The translations under genes were made by a program, and so were the position numbers. Shown here one piece after another: positions 50,209 through 59,878 of a stretch of DNA of 64,000 nt. Under the pieces are notes generated by a model that was not told where the DNA came from, did no database searches, and saw only the letters and a list, made by a program, of their open reading frames with translations. Within the stretch, counting starts at the first letter, position 1. Each line of letters starts with the position of its first letter. This stretch comes from Pelagibacterium xiamenense (GTDB lineage: Bacteria > Pseudomonadota > Alphaproteobacteria > Rhizobiales > Devosiaceae). Where the stretch lies: NCBI RefSeq assembly GCF_021166475.1, contig NZ_JAJOYS010000001.1:682001-746000 (forward strand), read 5' to 3'.

Positions 50209-51089
50209 CAGGCGGCTCCCGCGTTGAACGTTTCGCGCTGCATCAACGCAACGAAAAGGTCCGACAACGTCGGGGTCGACACCTGCCCCAGGGCCTTGAG
50301 TTTGGCACGGTCCACGCCATCGAAAATCATTACCGTCTGGCCGAACCGGCCTTCGAGGTAAATCGGGCCCAGCGCCTTGGCGCTTTCGGCATGCGCGGCG
50401 TTGGAAACGACAAGCTGGGCGTATTTCTCATTTACCGTTTCCATTTGCATGTGCACGATCAATTCGCCGTCGCGGATGAACATGATGTCCGAAAGCATGA
50501 ATTCGATCTCGTCCACCTGGTGGGTGGTGATCAAGAGCGTACGCTCTTCGGTCATGTAGTCTTCCAGCAGCCGGCGGTAGAACCGTTTGCGGTAGGTGAT
50601 GTCGAGCCCCAGCGTCGGTTCATCGAGCACCAGAAGTTTCGCATCGATCGCCATCACCACGGCGAGGTGAAGCTGCGCGATCATGCCCTTGGAGAGGTTC
50701 TTGATCTTCGCTTCGGGCCGGATGTCGGTTCCAGAAAGGAACTCGCGTGCCTTGTCCTGGCTGAAGTTGGGATGAATGTTCGAAAGAAGTGCAAACAGCT
50801 CGCGCACTCTCAAAAACCGGGGCAACGACGCGACGTCCGAAATGAACGCGACGTTATTCATCAGCTGCGTCCGGCTTGCGAACGGATCGACCCCGAGAAC
50901 CTCGATCTTCCCTTCGCACTGGGTCAGACCCAGGAGCGCGTTGAGGGTTGTGGTCTTGCCTGCCCCGTTATGCCCGACGAGCCCGTAGATGCGGCCCGCA
51001 GGGATGTCGAAATCCAGCCCATGCAGAATCTCGGTCTTGCCGAAGCGTTTGCGGAGTCCCCGTGCCGAAACGATTGGCTGTTCACTCAT
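50208..51089 (-). CDS. ABC transporter ATP-binding protein (YtrB-like)
   Basis: 293 aa. Walker A GHNGAGKTT, Q-loop FISDVASLPRFL, LSKGMIAQLHLAVVMA in place of the usual LSGG signature, Walker B LLVLDEPTLGLD and THQVDEIE. It energises the ABC-2 permease. LSKGM is common in this exporter subfamily. Start 51089 lies 8 bp inside the GntR gene with an AAGGG SD; an ATG five codons earlier is possible. Confidence 0.92.
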   Translation of the reverse strand: MSEQPIVSARGLRKRFGKTEILHGLDFDIPAGRIYGLVGHNGAGKTTTLNALLGLTQCEGKIEVLGVDPFASRTQLMNNVAFISDVASLPRFLRVRELFALLSNIHPNFSQDKAREFLSGTDIRPEAKIKNLSKGMIAQLHLAVVMAIDAKLLVLDEPTLGLDITYRKRFYRRLLEDYMTEERTLLITTHQVDEIEFMLSDIMFIRDGELIVHMQMETVNEKYAQLVVSNAAHAESAKALGPIYLEGRFGQTVMIFDGVDRAKLKALGQVSTPTLSDLFVALMQRETFNAGAA

Positions 51090-51444
51090 CACCCTTGCCC
51101 TCACGCTTGAGAAGATCGTCGAGGCTCAGCCCGAGCGACGCTATGCGCTCCTTGATCACAGGCCAATCCTCCTCGAGAAATTTTTGACGTTCATATGTGC
51201 GCAGCTTTTCGCGCGCGCCTGCGAGAACGAACATGCCGAGGCCCCTCCGCTTTTCCACGATTTCCAGATCGACGAGAGACTGATAGGCCTTGGTAACGGT
51301 CAGGGGGTTGACCGACAGGTCGGTCGCCACCTGCCGGACGGAGGGCAGGGGATCGCCCTCGCCTATCGTCCCGCCAAGGATCATCCCGATCATCTGCTGC
51401 CGGATTTGGATGAAGATCGGCGTATCGTCTCGCCATTGTGTCAT
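51082..51444 (-). CDS. GntR family regulator, YtrA subfamily
   Basis: 120 aa. A single winged helix (IFIQIRQQMIGMILGGTIGEGDPLPSVRQVATDLSVNPLTVTKAYQSLVDLEIVEK) plus a short C-terminal dimerisation helix, the minimal YtrA layout. YtrA proteins repress the ABC transporter genes they are cotranscribed with, and here the ATPase and permease follow directly. A matching operator lies just upstream at 51458-51483. Confidence 0.93.
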   Translation of the reverse strand: MTQWRDDTPIFIQIRQQMIGMILGGTIGEGDPLPSVRQVATDLSVNPLTVTKAYQSLVDLEIVEKRRGLGMFVLAGAREKLRTYERQKFLEEDWPVIKERIASLGLSLDDLLKREGKGDE

Positions 51445-51457
51445 GCATTAACTCTCA

Positions 51458-51483
51458 TAGTGTGTTACATGAGTAGTACACTA
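51458..51483. promoter_or_regulatory. Candidate YtrA-type operator
   Basis: TAGTGTGTTAC-ATGA-GTAGTACACTA is an 11-bp inverted repeat with two mismatched pairs, 14 bp upstream of the gntR start. YtrA/GntR sites are long inverted repeats in this position. It would give autorepression of the exporter operon. Confidence 0.65.
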
Positions 51484-51583
51484 AATTGAATTTGACAAGC
51501 GATATTTGCGAAGGGGTCACTTGCCCGGTGTATGGGCCCGTTCTACGGTCGCGGGCGAGACGTTGCAATTCATCGGAGGACGC

Positions 51584-53467
51584 ATGGCAGGCGACGCAGC
51601 ACACGCAGCGGGAGAAGCCGCTGCGCATGGGTTTGATCTGTTCCCCGTCGTTGCCATTCTGGCCGCCGGTGTCATTGCCGTGCCCATTTTCAAACGGTTC
51701 GGGCTGGGTTCGGTTCTCGGCTATCTCGCCGCAGGGCTCGCCATTGGCCCATTCGGCCTGCGCATCGTCAGCGAGCCCGAAACCATCCTTCACACGGCCG
51801 AACTGGGCGTCGTGATGTTCCTGTTTGTGATCGGGCTCGAAATGCAGCCGCGACGGCTTTGGAGCCTGCGCAAGGAGATATTCGGGCTGGGTGTGCTCCA
51901 GGTCGCGACCTGCGCCGCGCTGCTGACGGGGGCCGGTGTTGTCATCGGCCTGCCGCCACTCGTCGCGCTCATTGCCGGTCTGGGGTTCGTTCTCACCTCC
52001 ACCGCCATCGTCTTCCAGGTCCTTGAGGAGCGCGGCGAGATCGCTGCGCCACCGGGTCAAAAGATGGTTTCCGTGTTGTTGCTCGAGGACCTTGCCATTG
52101 TCCCGCTCCTGGCCTTCGTGGCGTTTATCGCCCCGCAGGCGGAGGATGTCTCGTTCGTCGAGCGGGTGACGGGGATCGCTATCGCCATCGCTGCTATTGC
52201 AGGGCTCGTGATCGTTGGGCGGTTCCTCCTCAACCCGCTGTTCCGCATCCTCGCCAACGCGCACGCTCGCGAGGTGATGACCGCCGCAGCACTGCTTGTC
52301 GTGCTCGGTGCAGCCCTCGCAATGGATATGTCCGGTCTCTCCATGGCCATGGGCGCTTTCCTGGCTGGCGTTCTGCTTTCCGAATCCACTTTCCGGCACC
52401 AACTCGAAGCCGATATCGAACCGTTCCGCGGCATTCTCCTGGGACTGTTCTTCATCGCGGTCGGCATGTCGCTGGACCTTGGTGTGATCGCCCAGAGCTA
52501 TCCACTGATTTTGCTCGCGGTGGTTGCCTACATGATCGTCAAATCGGCCGGCATTTACGCCGTCGCGCGGTTTCTGCGCTCCTCGCATTCCGAAGCCGTC
52601 GAGCGCGCTGTGCTGATGGCGCAGGGGGGCGAGTTTGCTTTCGTGCTCTTTTCCTCGGCGCTGTCGGTCGGGATTTTGGACGCCGAGATTGCGGCCATCC
52701 TCAACGCCACCGTCATCGTTTCGATGATATTGACCCCATTGGCAATCATGGCGATGACGCGGATGCTGCCCAAACCCAAGGCCAACCTCGAGGGTGTCGA
52801 GGAGGTTCCCGATGGGCTGTCGGGCTCCGTGCTGATGATCGGCTTTGGCCGTTTCGCGCAACTGGTCAGCCAGCCGCTGCTCGCCAAGGGTGTCGACGTC
52901 TCGATCATCGATAACGACGTCGAGATGATCCGGGCTGCCGCCGACTTCGGCTTCAAGGTGTATTATGGCGACGGTACGCGTCCAGACATTCTCCACGCCG
53001 CTGGAGCGGGTAATGCAACGGCGATCCTGGTGTGCATCGACAAGCCCGACGATGCGACCCGGATTGCCGAACACGTCAAGTCCGAATATCCGCTCGCCAA
53101 GCTCTACGTCCGGGCCTTCGACCGGCAGCACGCGCTCGAACTTGTTCGGCTCGGCGTGGACTATCAGATCCGCGAAACCCTCGAATCCGCTCTCGTCTTC
53201 GGCACCGAGGCCCTGATGGCACTTGGTGTTGATGCCGGCGAGGCCCGTGAAATCGTGGACGATGTCCGCTTGCGCGACGCCGAACGTCTCGAGATGCAGA
53301 TGGCTGGTGGCTTCATGGCCGGCGCCGATCTGCTCCAGGGCAATACGGGCGTTCCCAAGCCTTCGCCATTGACCAAGCCGCGCCGCCAGGGCGCGGCGAT
53401 CAATCCCGAAGCCGAGGAGATCGTCTCAGCGCGGGAGCGCGGGACGGCAAAGGAAGAACGGGCGTGA
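51584..53467 (+). CDS. Monovalent cation:proton antiporter-2 (CPA2), KefB-like
   Basis: 627 aa. A Na+/H+ exchanger domain with about twelve membrane helices (residues about 15-390) is followed by a TrkA-N/RCK domain (about 410-530, VLMIGFGRFAQLVSQPLL) and a charged tail. This is the KefB/KefC layout, a K+ efflux antiporter that can be gated by nucleotide or glutathione. Start 51584 has GGAGG four bases upstream; an ATG 26 codons earlier is unlikely. No KefF/G partner is adjacent. Confidence 0.92.
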   Translation: MAGDAAHAAGEAAAHGFDLFPVVAILAAGVIAVPIFKRFGLGSVLGYLAAGLAIGPFGLRIVSEPETILHTAELGVVMFLFVIGLEMQPRRLWSLRKEIFGLGVLQVATCAALLTGAGVVIGLPPLVALIAGLGFVLTSTAIVFQVLEERGEIAAPPGQKMVSVLLLEDLAIVPLLAFVAFIAPQAEDVSFVERVTGIAIAIAAIAGLVIVGRFLLNPLFRILANAHAREVMTAAALLVVLGAALAMDMSGLSMAMGAFLAGVLLSESTFRHQLEADIEPFRGILLGLFFIAVGMSLDLGVIAQSYPLILLAVVAYMIVKSAGIYAVARFLRSSHSEAVERAVLMAQGGEFAFVLFSSALSVGILDAEIAAILNATVIVSMILTPLAIMAMTRMLPKPKANLEGVEEVPDGLSGSVLMIGFGRFAQLVSQPLLAKGVDVSIIDNDVEMIRAAADFGFKVYYGDGTRPDILHAAGAGNATAILVCIDKPDDATRIAEHVKSEYPLAKLYVRAFDRQHALELVRLGVDYQIRETLESALVFGTEALMALGVDAGEAREIVDDVRLRDAERLEMQMAGGFMAGADLLQGNTGVPKPSPLTKPRRQGAAINPEAEEIVSARERGTAKEERA

Positions 53468-53474
53468 GCGCTTC

Positions 53475-54572
53475 TCACCGCACGACGGTGATCCGCTCCG
53501 CAGCGCGTGTGATACCGGTATAAAGCCACCGCTGCGCCTCCTCGCGGAAGACGAAGCTCTCATCGAAGAGATAGACGTGGTCCCACTGGCTGCCTTGCGC
53601 CTTGTGGACCGTCAGGCAGTAGCCATAAGTGAATTCGTCGTATTGCCGGCGGAGTTGCCAGCTCATCTCCGCATCGTCGCCGGTAAAAAAGCCCAGGTGC
53701 GTGCGTACTTTGGTCTGGACCGAGGTGCGGTCGCTGTCCTCGGGATCGATGGTGAGTTCGAGCGTGCCGCCGGCGCGCTTCTTGATTTCGGCGACGGACC
53801 AGATTTGCCCGTTCAATAGCTTTTTCTGCGGATTGTTCCGCAGGCATACGAGCCTGTCGCCCTTGACCGGTATGTTCGCCGGCAAGCCCTTAAGCTCGCG
53901 AATGCGGTTGTTGTAGTGCAGCCGCGTCTTGTTGCGCCCCACGAGCACCTGATCGGCGGCGAGAACTTCCGCCTGATCGACATCCCGGCGCGACACGACC
54001 TTGCTCTCGCCATATAGGCCATAGTCGAGACCACGCCCTTCGCGGATGTCGAGCGAGAGCCGCACAATAGGATTGTCGCGCGCCTGGCGGTGGATTTCGG
54101 TGAGCATGACGTCGGGTTCTTCGGCCGTGAAGAAGCCCTGGCCCTGCACCGGCGGCAATTGAAAGGGATCGCCGAGGACGAGAATCTTGGTTCCGAAGCT
54201 CAAGAGATCCTGTCCGAGCGCCTCGTCCACCATCGAAACCTCGTCGATGACGATGAGGTCGGCGTCTGCCGCGGGCGATTCGGGATCGAGCACGAAGCGC
54301 GGCTCGCCTTCTTTCTCGCTTACGCGCGTATAGATCAGCGAATGGATGGTCGAGGCGCCTTTGCAGCCGCGCTTGCGCATGACAAGCGCTGCCTTGCCAG
54401 TGAACGCGGCGTATTTGACCGTGTCGACGTCCTGCGCCAGATGACGCGCCAAGGTCGATTTGCCGGTGCCGGCCCATCCGAAGAGCCGGAAAACCTGCTT
54501 GCCATTGGGATCGTTGAGCCAGTCCGAAACCGCCTTGAGCGCATCGTCCTGCTGGGTGGACCAGACAACCAT
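53475..54572 (-). CDS. RecD2-like ATP-dependent DNA helicase
   Basis: 365 aa superfamily 1B helicase. Walker A GWAGTGKST (32-40), VIDEVSMVD, GDPFQLPPVQG, a C-terminal UvrD_C_2 domain with YCLTVHKAQGSQWDHVYL, and LYTGITRAAERI. It is much shorter than RecD2 (over 700 aa), lacking the N-terminal region, so it resembles the compact Dda/Pif1-like helicases. A role in replication or repair is assumed. The stop is 7 bp from the KefB stop. Confidence 0.9.
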   Translation of the reverse strand: MVVWSTQQDDALKAVSDWLNDPNGKQVFRLFGWAGTGKSTLARHLAQDVDTVKYAAFTGKAALVMRKRGCKGASTIHSLIYTRVSEKEGEPRFVLDPESPAADADLIVIDEVSMVDEALGQDLLSFGTKILVLGDPFQLPPVQGQGFFTAEEPDVMLTEIHRQARDNPIVRLSLDIREGRGLDYGLYGESKVVSRRDVDQAEVLAADQVLVGRNKTRLHYNNRIRELKGLPANIPVKGDRLVCLRNNPQKKLLNGQIWSVAEIKKRAGGTLELTIDPEDSDRTSVQTKVRTHLGFFTGDDAEMSWQLRRQYDEFTYGYCLTVHKAQGSQWDHVYLFDESFVFREEAQRWLYTGITRAAERITVVR

Positions 54573-54674
54573 TTATGCGCGACACTCCGGGCGGACAATG
54601 CAAAGAATCATCGAGGCGAGCCGTGACATTAGCGCGGCATCGGCATGACTGACCAGTTTGGATGAGGAACGACG

Positions 54675-55217
54675 ATGCAACCCAAGGACGTCCTGGACTT
54701 CTGGTTCGAACAATACGGCCCGGATGACTGGTTCGGCGGCGACCGCGCGTTCGATCGTGCGTGTCACGAGGCCCTCTCGGAAGTTCATGCGAAGGCGGTC
54801 CGGGCCGAACTTTGGACCTGGCGCGAAACGCCCGAGGGGCGCCTCGCCGAAATCATCCTGCTCGATCAGCTTTCGCGGCAGCTCTATCGCGGCCAGCCGC
54901 AGGCCTTTGCATCCGACACCATGGCGGTAAGCCTTGCGCAGGAAATCGTCTATCGCGGGCTCGACACCGGGTTTGACGCGCACCAGCGGCTCTTTGCCTA
55001 TATGCCCTTCCAACACGCGGAGTCGCTTGTCATCCAGGAGGAGTCGGTGAGGCTGTTCAAGTCGCTCGACAATGAAGACCTACTCAAATATGCGCTCGAC
55101 CACCGCGACGTCATCGCCCGCTTCGGGCGCTTCCCCAAGCGCAATGCCGCCTTGGGCCGCGTTTCAACGCCTGAGGAAGAGGCCTATATCGCGGAGCGGT
55201 CCGAAAGCGTCTTCTGA
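54675..55217 (+). CDS. DUF924 family protein
   Basis: 180 aa, all-helical, TPR-like fold. Conserved DVLDFWFEQYGPDDWFGGD start, EIILLDQLSRQLYRG and AYMPFQHAES motifs. No biochemical function is known for the family. ATG 54675 has a GAGGAACG SD. It is divergent from the helicase gene with a 102-bp gap. Confidence 0.9.
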   Translation: MQPKDVLDFWFEQYGPDDWFGGDRAFDRACHEALSEVHAKAVRAELWTWRETPEGRLAEIILLDQLSRQLYRGQPQAFASDTMAVSLAQEIVYRGLDTGFDAHQRLFAYMPFQHAESLVIQEESVRLFKSLDNEDLLKYALDHRDVIARFGRFPKRNAALGRVSTPEEEAYIAERSESVF

Positions 55218-55306
55218 GCCGCCGAACGCACAGGACCAAAGGCGCATTTGTCGCAGCATCCCCAAGCGCTAGAGTGCCCGCCGAACCGGATACAGGGGAA
55301 ACATCC

Positions 55307-56563
55307 GTGGGCACGCCTTATCCCGACCTCCACCCCGATCGAGACGCGGCGCTCTCCGAGTTACACGCGCGTCCGCTGCAACTCGTCGACGCCGGCATCC
55401 GTGTGCGGCGGATCGTATTGGCGGTCGCGCCGGTGGCCGGAGCGATGCAGGCGGCCATCGAGCGCTTCCGGGACTTCGCCGCGCCACTCGGAATCGATTG
55501 CGGGCACCACGGGGCACGTCAGTACAGCTTCGAAACCGAAGAACGCCATGTCACCTGGGAATTTCATACCGAGTTCATCACCGTCACCTGGCGCGCCTCG
55601 CTCGCTGACAACGAGAATTGGCCCGACGATGTGGGGCTCGACGCTTTGGGCGGCGCCAGGCTCGTCGGCGCGACCCGGGTCGATCTGATTGAAGCGGCAA
55701 CTCTGCCCGGGCCGCTTCTGGCAACATTCCGCCCCGAAAGCCTGTGCGCCGCGGCCGTGGAGGCTGGCAAGGCGCAGGTGGCGACCGATTTTGTGCCCGA
55801 CGCCGACGGCTTCACGCGTTTCGAATTCGCCTCGGGCGGCCTGTCGGCCTTCCGCCGCTCGATCACCTTGCGCCGCCTGCTCGAAATCGAAACCTATCGC
55901 ACCATGGCGCTCCTCGCTCTGCCCCTGGCGCGCACAACCGCCCCCTCCCTGAGGGCCGTCGAAACGGACCTGGCAGGTCTGATCGAAGGGCTTTCAGATG
56001 CAACGACGCCGGAACAGATCCAGGAGCGGCTCGCCGGTCTGCACGCTTTGTCGGTACGTTCGGGCCAGATTTCTGAAAAACTCGGCTACCGCTTCGCGGC
56101 GGCCGAGGCGTACGGGGAAATCCTGCGGATGCGGTTGGCGAAGCTGCGCGAAGTGGCGCTGGGACAGGGCTCGTCGCTGACCACGTTTATCGGCAATCGC
56201 GTTGAGCCCGCGCTGGCCACCTGCGAAGCGCTCAACAAGCGGATCGCGGTGCTTTCGGCCAAGATCGAGCGCGGCATCGAGCTGTTGAATTTGCGCATCG
56301 GGCTCGACATGCAGATCCAGAACACCAAGGTGCTCGAAACCATCGCCGAAACCGCCAAGAGCCAGTTCCGTCTGCAGCGGACGGTCGAAGGGCTCTCGAC
56401 GATCGCGATCACCTACTACCTGCTCGGCATCATAGGTTACGCGCTGGCCGGACCGCTTTCGATGCTGGATTGGGACAAGACCCTGACGCTATCCATCGCC
56501 GCGCCATTCGCGCTTCTGGGTGTCTGGCTCGCGATGCGGGCAATCCGCAAGAAGGCGCATTAA
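55307..56563 (+). CDS. DUF3422 family membrane protein
   Basis: 418 aa of the DUF3422 family, common in alpha- and betaproteobacteria. A soluble N-terminal region (HPDRDAALSELHARP) and two C-terminal membrane helices (about residues 355-410) suggest a membrane-anchored cytoplasmic protein. Start taken as GTG 55307 with an AGGGGAA SD; an in-frame GTG at 55274 has none. Function unknown. It converges on the sugar kinase gene, the stops overlapping. Confidence 0.85.
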   Translation: MGTPYPDLHPDRDAALSELHARPLQLVDAGIRVRRIVLAVAPVAGAMQAAIERFRDFAAPLGIDCGHHGARQYSFETEERHVTWEFHTEFITVTWRASLADNENWPDDVGLDALGGARLVGATRVDLIEAATLPGPLLATFRPESLCAAAVEAGKAQVATDFVPDADGFTRFEFASGGLSAFRRSITLRRLLEIETYRTMALLALPLARTTAPSLRAVETDLAGLIEGLSDATTPEQIQERLAGLHALSVRSGQISEKLGYRFAAAEAYGEILRMRLAKLREVALGQGSSLTTFIGNRVEPALATCEALNKRIAVLSAKIERGIELLNLRIGLDMQIQNTKVLETIAETAKSQFRLQRTVEGLSTIAITYYLLGIIGYALAGPLSMLDWDKTLTLSIAAPFALLGVWLAMRAIRKKAH

Positions 56564-57492
56564 CCGCCTAGCGATTGGGCGTTCAGGGCGAACGCGTCCC
56601 GCGGCACGAGTGCGCCATGATGGCCGATAACCACGCCTGCCGTCGCATGGCCCTGGCGCGCTGCCGCCTCGGGGTCGGCGCCGCAGAGCCTTGCGGCAAT
56701 ATATCCGCCATTGAAGCTGTCGCCCGCGCCGGTAGCATCGACCACGCTGTCGACGCTGTCCGCCGGCACGCTGACGCGCCGCTCCCGCGTGACGACCAAT
56801 GCAGGGTCGCCCCCGTTTTTGACCACGACTTCGTCGGCGCCGCCGGCAAGGTAGCGGTCGGCCGTAGCGCTCGCATCCGTGTCGCCGAAATAGCGGACTT
56901 CGTCGGCATGGGTGGGCAGGACGAGGCTCGCAACGCGCGCCGCGGCCGTAAGGGCGTCCCGCACGGCATCGTCGTTTGACCAGAGCGCGGGCCGGATATT
57001 TGGATCGAACGCCACCATCGCGCCGGCGCGCCGGCGTGCGCCGATCGCGGCGATGAGGCGCTCCCGGGCTTCGGGCGCAAGGATCGCAAGCGTGATCCCT
57101 GAAAAGTAGATGACCTGCGCGTTTCCGAGCGCGGCGTCGAGCCGATCTTTGTCGTCCGCCAGCAATTTGGCGGCGGACGTATCGCGCCAGTAGGTAAAGT
57201 GCCGGTCGCCATCGGCCTGGTGGATCATATAGAGGCCGGCACGCTTGCCGGCGATCCTGGTGATAAGTTCGGTACCGACGCCGCTTGCGGCGATATGGGC
57301 GACCATCCGTTCGGAGTAGATATCGTCCCCGACCGCCGTGAAATAGTCCACCTGCCAGTCGGCGGCCAGCGCGAGCCTGAGGTAATAGGCGGTGTTAAGG
57401 GTGTCCCCGGCGAACCCCAGCCGGTAGGTGTCCTGCTGTCCGCCGCTCAGCTCCACCATGGCCTCGCCGACCGAAATGATAAGTTTGCTCAT
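56560..57492 (-). CDS. kdgK: PfkB family sugar kinase, probable 2-keto-3-deoxygluconate kinase
   Basis: 310 aa ribokinase-fold kinase. GEAMVELSG at the start, GGQQDTYRLGFAGDTLNTAYYL (substrate Gly and Asn-rich loop), VAFDPNIRPALW, and the catalytic anion-hole/base motif DATGAGDSFNGG. These fit KdgK, which phosphorylates 2-keto-3-deoxygluconate for the Entner-Doudoroff route. It overlaps ppk2 by 4 bp, an unusual pairing. Confidence 0.85.
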   Translation of the reverse strand: MSKLIISVGEAMVELSGGQQDTYRLGFAGDTLNTAYYLRLALAADWQVDYFTAVGDDIYSERMVAHIAASGVGTELITRIAGKRAGLYMIHQADGDRHFTYWRDTSAAKLLADDKDRLDAALGNAQVIYFSGITLAILAPEARERLIAAIGARRRAGAMVAFDPNIRPALWSNDDAVRDALTAAARVASLVLPTHADEVRYFGDTDASATADRYLAGGADEVVVKNGGDPALVVTRERRVSVPADSVDSVVDATGAGDSFNGGYIAARLCGADPEAAARQGHATAGVVIGHHGALVPRDAFALNAQSLGG

Positions 57493-58331
57493 TGCGCCGC
57501 CGAAGCGAGATAGGCTTCGGGCGACATGACGATCTTGTCGTCGATGTCTCCGATCGCGCCGAAATCCTTGCCTTCGTAGGAGATCGCCCAAAGTACGGAC
57601 TGGATCGCGGCAAGCCGCGCGCGTTTCTTGTCATTGGCCCGAATGACCGTCCAGGGCGTATCCGGCGTGTCGGTCGCGGTGAACATCGCATTACGCCGCT
57701 CAGTGTATTCTGACCACATGTCGAGCGCGCGCAGATCGACGGGCGACAGCTTCCAGACCTTCACCGGATCGTGCCGCCGCTCGTGAAAGCGCTTCAACTG
57801 CATCTCGCGCCCGATCTCGAGCCAGAATTTGAACAAGTGGATGCCGTCATACTTGATCATGCGCTCGAATTGGGGCGCCTCTCGCAGGAATGCTTCGGTT
57901 TGCGCTTCCGTGGAAAAGCCCATGACCGGTTCAACGACGGCGCGGTTGTACCAGCTGCGGTCGTAAAGCACGATTTCGCCCCCTGCCGGAAGATGGGCGA
58001 CATAGCGCTGGAAATACCATTGCGAGGCTTCGCGGTCGGACGGCTTGGGCAGGGCCACCGTGCGCGCGTTGCGCGGATTAAGGTTTTCAAGGATCCGCTT
58101 GATCGTCCCGCCCTTGCCCGCCGCGTCGCGGCCTTCGAACAGCGCGAGCACCCGCTCGCCGGTTTCGTGAAGATGGCGCTGGAGCTTGACCAACTCGATC
58201 TGCAAGGCTCGCAGCCGATCGTCGTAGTCGTCGCCATCCAGAGTTTCGTCGTACGGATAGCCGCCACTCTTCAAGGCGTTCTTTTTGATCGACTTGGGGA
58301 GGTTGGGGTCGTCGAGATCGAATTCTGGCAT
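57489..58331 (-). CDS. ppk2: Polyphosphate kinase 2
   Basis: 280 aa PPK2-family nucleotide kinase/polyphosphate kinase. P-loop GRDAAGKGG (67-75) and Walker B with YDRSWYNRAVVEPVMGF, plus the WYFQRYVAHLPAGGEIV core. One PPK2 domain of class I length. It uses polyphosphate to make nucleoside triphosphates, or the reverse. The start at 58331 fits family length; the open frame runs on upstream but that part overlaps phoR on the other strand. Divergent from phoR. Confidence 0.93.
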   Translation of the reverse strand: MPEFDLDDPNLPKSIKKNALKSGGYPYDETLDGDDYDDRLRALQIELVKLQRHLHETGERVLALFEGRDAAGKGGTIKRILENLNPRNARTVALPKPSDREASQWYFQRYVAHLPAGGEIVLYDRSWYNRAVVEPVMGFSTEAQTEAFLREAPQFERMIKYDGIHLFKFWLEIGREMQLKRFHERRHDPVKVWKLSPVDLRALDMWSEYTERRNAMFTATDTPDTPWTVIRANDKKRARLAAIQSVLWAISYEGKDFGAIGDIDDKIVMSPEAYLASAAQ

Positions 58332-58405
58332 GAAACGCGTCCGTTGCTCGTCAGGGTGTGGATATCTTTGTACATCTCGCACGTGGGTCTGGTCTTCCCG
58401 GACCA

Positions 58406-58423
58406 ATATCATGGCAATGTCAT
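58406..58423 (+). promoter_or_regulatory. Candidate PHO box before phoR
   Basis: ATATCAT-GGCA-ATGTCAT matches the direct-repeat PhoB site (CTGTCAT-N4-CTGTCAT) at 11 of 14 positions with exact spacing, in the divergent gap between ppk2 and phoR. Weaker than the pstS site. Confidence 0.4.
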
Positions 58424-58449
58424 ATGGCCACGATAAGCGCAATGACACT

Positions 58450-59739
58450 ATGGATGAGTCTGTTGCAATGAACCGGAACCGGACCGACAGGGCAAAGCTG
58501 CGCTCCCATTTCGGAGGGCCTGTCAGCCCTGAGCACGCCATTGGCCTCGGGGCCTCGGCGATCGTTCTGCTGCTGGCGTTCTTTGGGCGCCTTGCCTGGT
58601 CCGATGCGGTTCTGGGCGTTCTTGCCGTTATTGCGATAACGCTGGTGGCGACACGCCTCGTTGTGCGGCCTGCAGCGGAAAACGAGGATGCGAACGACAA
58701 ACCGGGCATCGCGCCGCCGGTCGCCCACTTCGCCGATACGCTCACCCAGCCCTGTCTGGTCATCAACGATCGGGCAGTCCTGATCTATCACAACCCGGCC
58801 GCGGCGCAGCAGTTTCCGCGCGCGCGGGCCGGCGATCCGCTTGCCTTCACGCTGCGCGATCCCGACCTCGTCGAAGCTATCGACAGGGCACTGCTGACCG
58901 GCGCGGCCCAGCACGTTGAAGTGCACCTGACGGTACCCAACGACACTTGGTACCGCGCCGCCGTCGTGCCGTATCGCACCGAGGGCGATGACGGCGAAGA
59001 CTATGTCACGATTACGCTTTTCGACTTCACCGAGCAAAAACGCACCGACCGGATGCGCGCTGACTTCGTCGCCAATGCGAGCCACGAATTGCGCACGCCG
59101 CTAACCTCGCTGATGGGGTTCATCGACACATTGCAAGGATCTGCCGCCAAGGATGAGGCGGCCCGCGCCCGGTTCCTCGGCATCATGCGCAATCAGGCCG
59201 AGCGGATGTCCGGACTGATCGACGACCTGCTCTCGCTCTCGCGCATCGAATTGCGCCAGCACGTCAAGCCGACCACCGAAGTCAATCTCAACCTGCTGCT
59301 GCGCGAGGTCGCCGAAGGCCTTGAGCCGCGTCTGGAGGATGCTGGCATCAAGCTCAGTCTCGACATACCGGACGAGCCGATTACGGTGATCGGCGACCGC
59401 CAGGAACTGTTCGAAGTCCTTGAGAACCTTGCGGACAACGCCATTAAGTATGGCGGGGACGGCGGGCGGATCGACATCGGGCTGACCCCCGGTGCGAGCC
59501 GTACGGGAGCCCATCACGCCATTGCCGTTACCGACTACGGGCCCGGTATCGCGCAGGAGCACGTGCCGCGCCTGACGGAACGCTTTTACCGGGTCGACGC
59601 GGAATCGAGCCGCAAGAAGAAAGGCACCGGCCTGGGCCTTGCCATCGTCAAACACATCGTATCGCGCCATCACGGCGAGATGACGATCCGTTCGACGGTG
59701 GGCGAGGGGACGCGAGTCGAAATTCTCTTGCCGCGCTAG
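58450..59739 (+). CDS. phoR: Phosphate regulon sensor histidine kinase PhoR
   Basis: 429 aa. Two N-terminal membrane helices, a PAS domain (about 85-195), HisKA with the phosphorylated His in NASHELRTPL (near 212), and a HATPase domain with ENLADNAIKYG, DYGPGI and GTGLGLAIVKHI. It senses phosphate status through the Pst complex and phosphorylates PhoB, which is not in this window. Start uncertain among 58411, 58417, 58450 and 58468; a possible PHO box at 58406 makes the first two less likely. Confidence 0.9.
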   Translation: MDESVAMNRNRTDRAKLRSHFGGPVSPEHAIGLGASAIVLLLAFFGRLAWSDAVLGVLAVIAITLVATRLVVRPAAENEDANDKPGIAPPVAHFADTLTQPCLVINDRAVLIYHNPAAAQQFPRARAGDPLAFTLRDPDLVEAIDRALLTGAAQHVEVHLTVPNDTWYRAAVVPYRTEGDDGEDYVTITLFDFTEQKRTDRMRADFVANASHELRTPLTSLMGFIDTLQGSAAKDEAARARFLGIMRNQAERMSGLIDDLLSLSRIELRQHVKPTTEVNLNLLLREVAEGLEPRLEDAGIKLSLDIPDEPITVIGDRQELFEVLENLADNAIKYGGDGGRIDIGLTPGASRTGAHHAIAVTDYGPGIAQEHVPRLTERFYRVDAESSRKKKGTGLGLAIVKHIVSRHHGEMTIRSTVGEGTRVEILLPR

Positions 59740-59878
59740 TAGCGCATCGCTGTGAGCGCGCGATCCGCCGGAGTCGGTCTTTGGCGGAATGCGTTGAAAT
59801 TTCTGTAACAAAAGGCGGCATGTTCGCGCATCCGGTCCTGCGCGGATCGAGTTTGCCGTTATTTCCCAGTCGCTTAGA

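Noticed and set aside
58332-58766. N-terminal extension of ppk2
   Set aside because: The open frame continues upstream, but that part overlaps phoR and the divergent promoter and has no PPK2 similarity.
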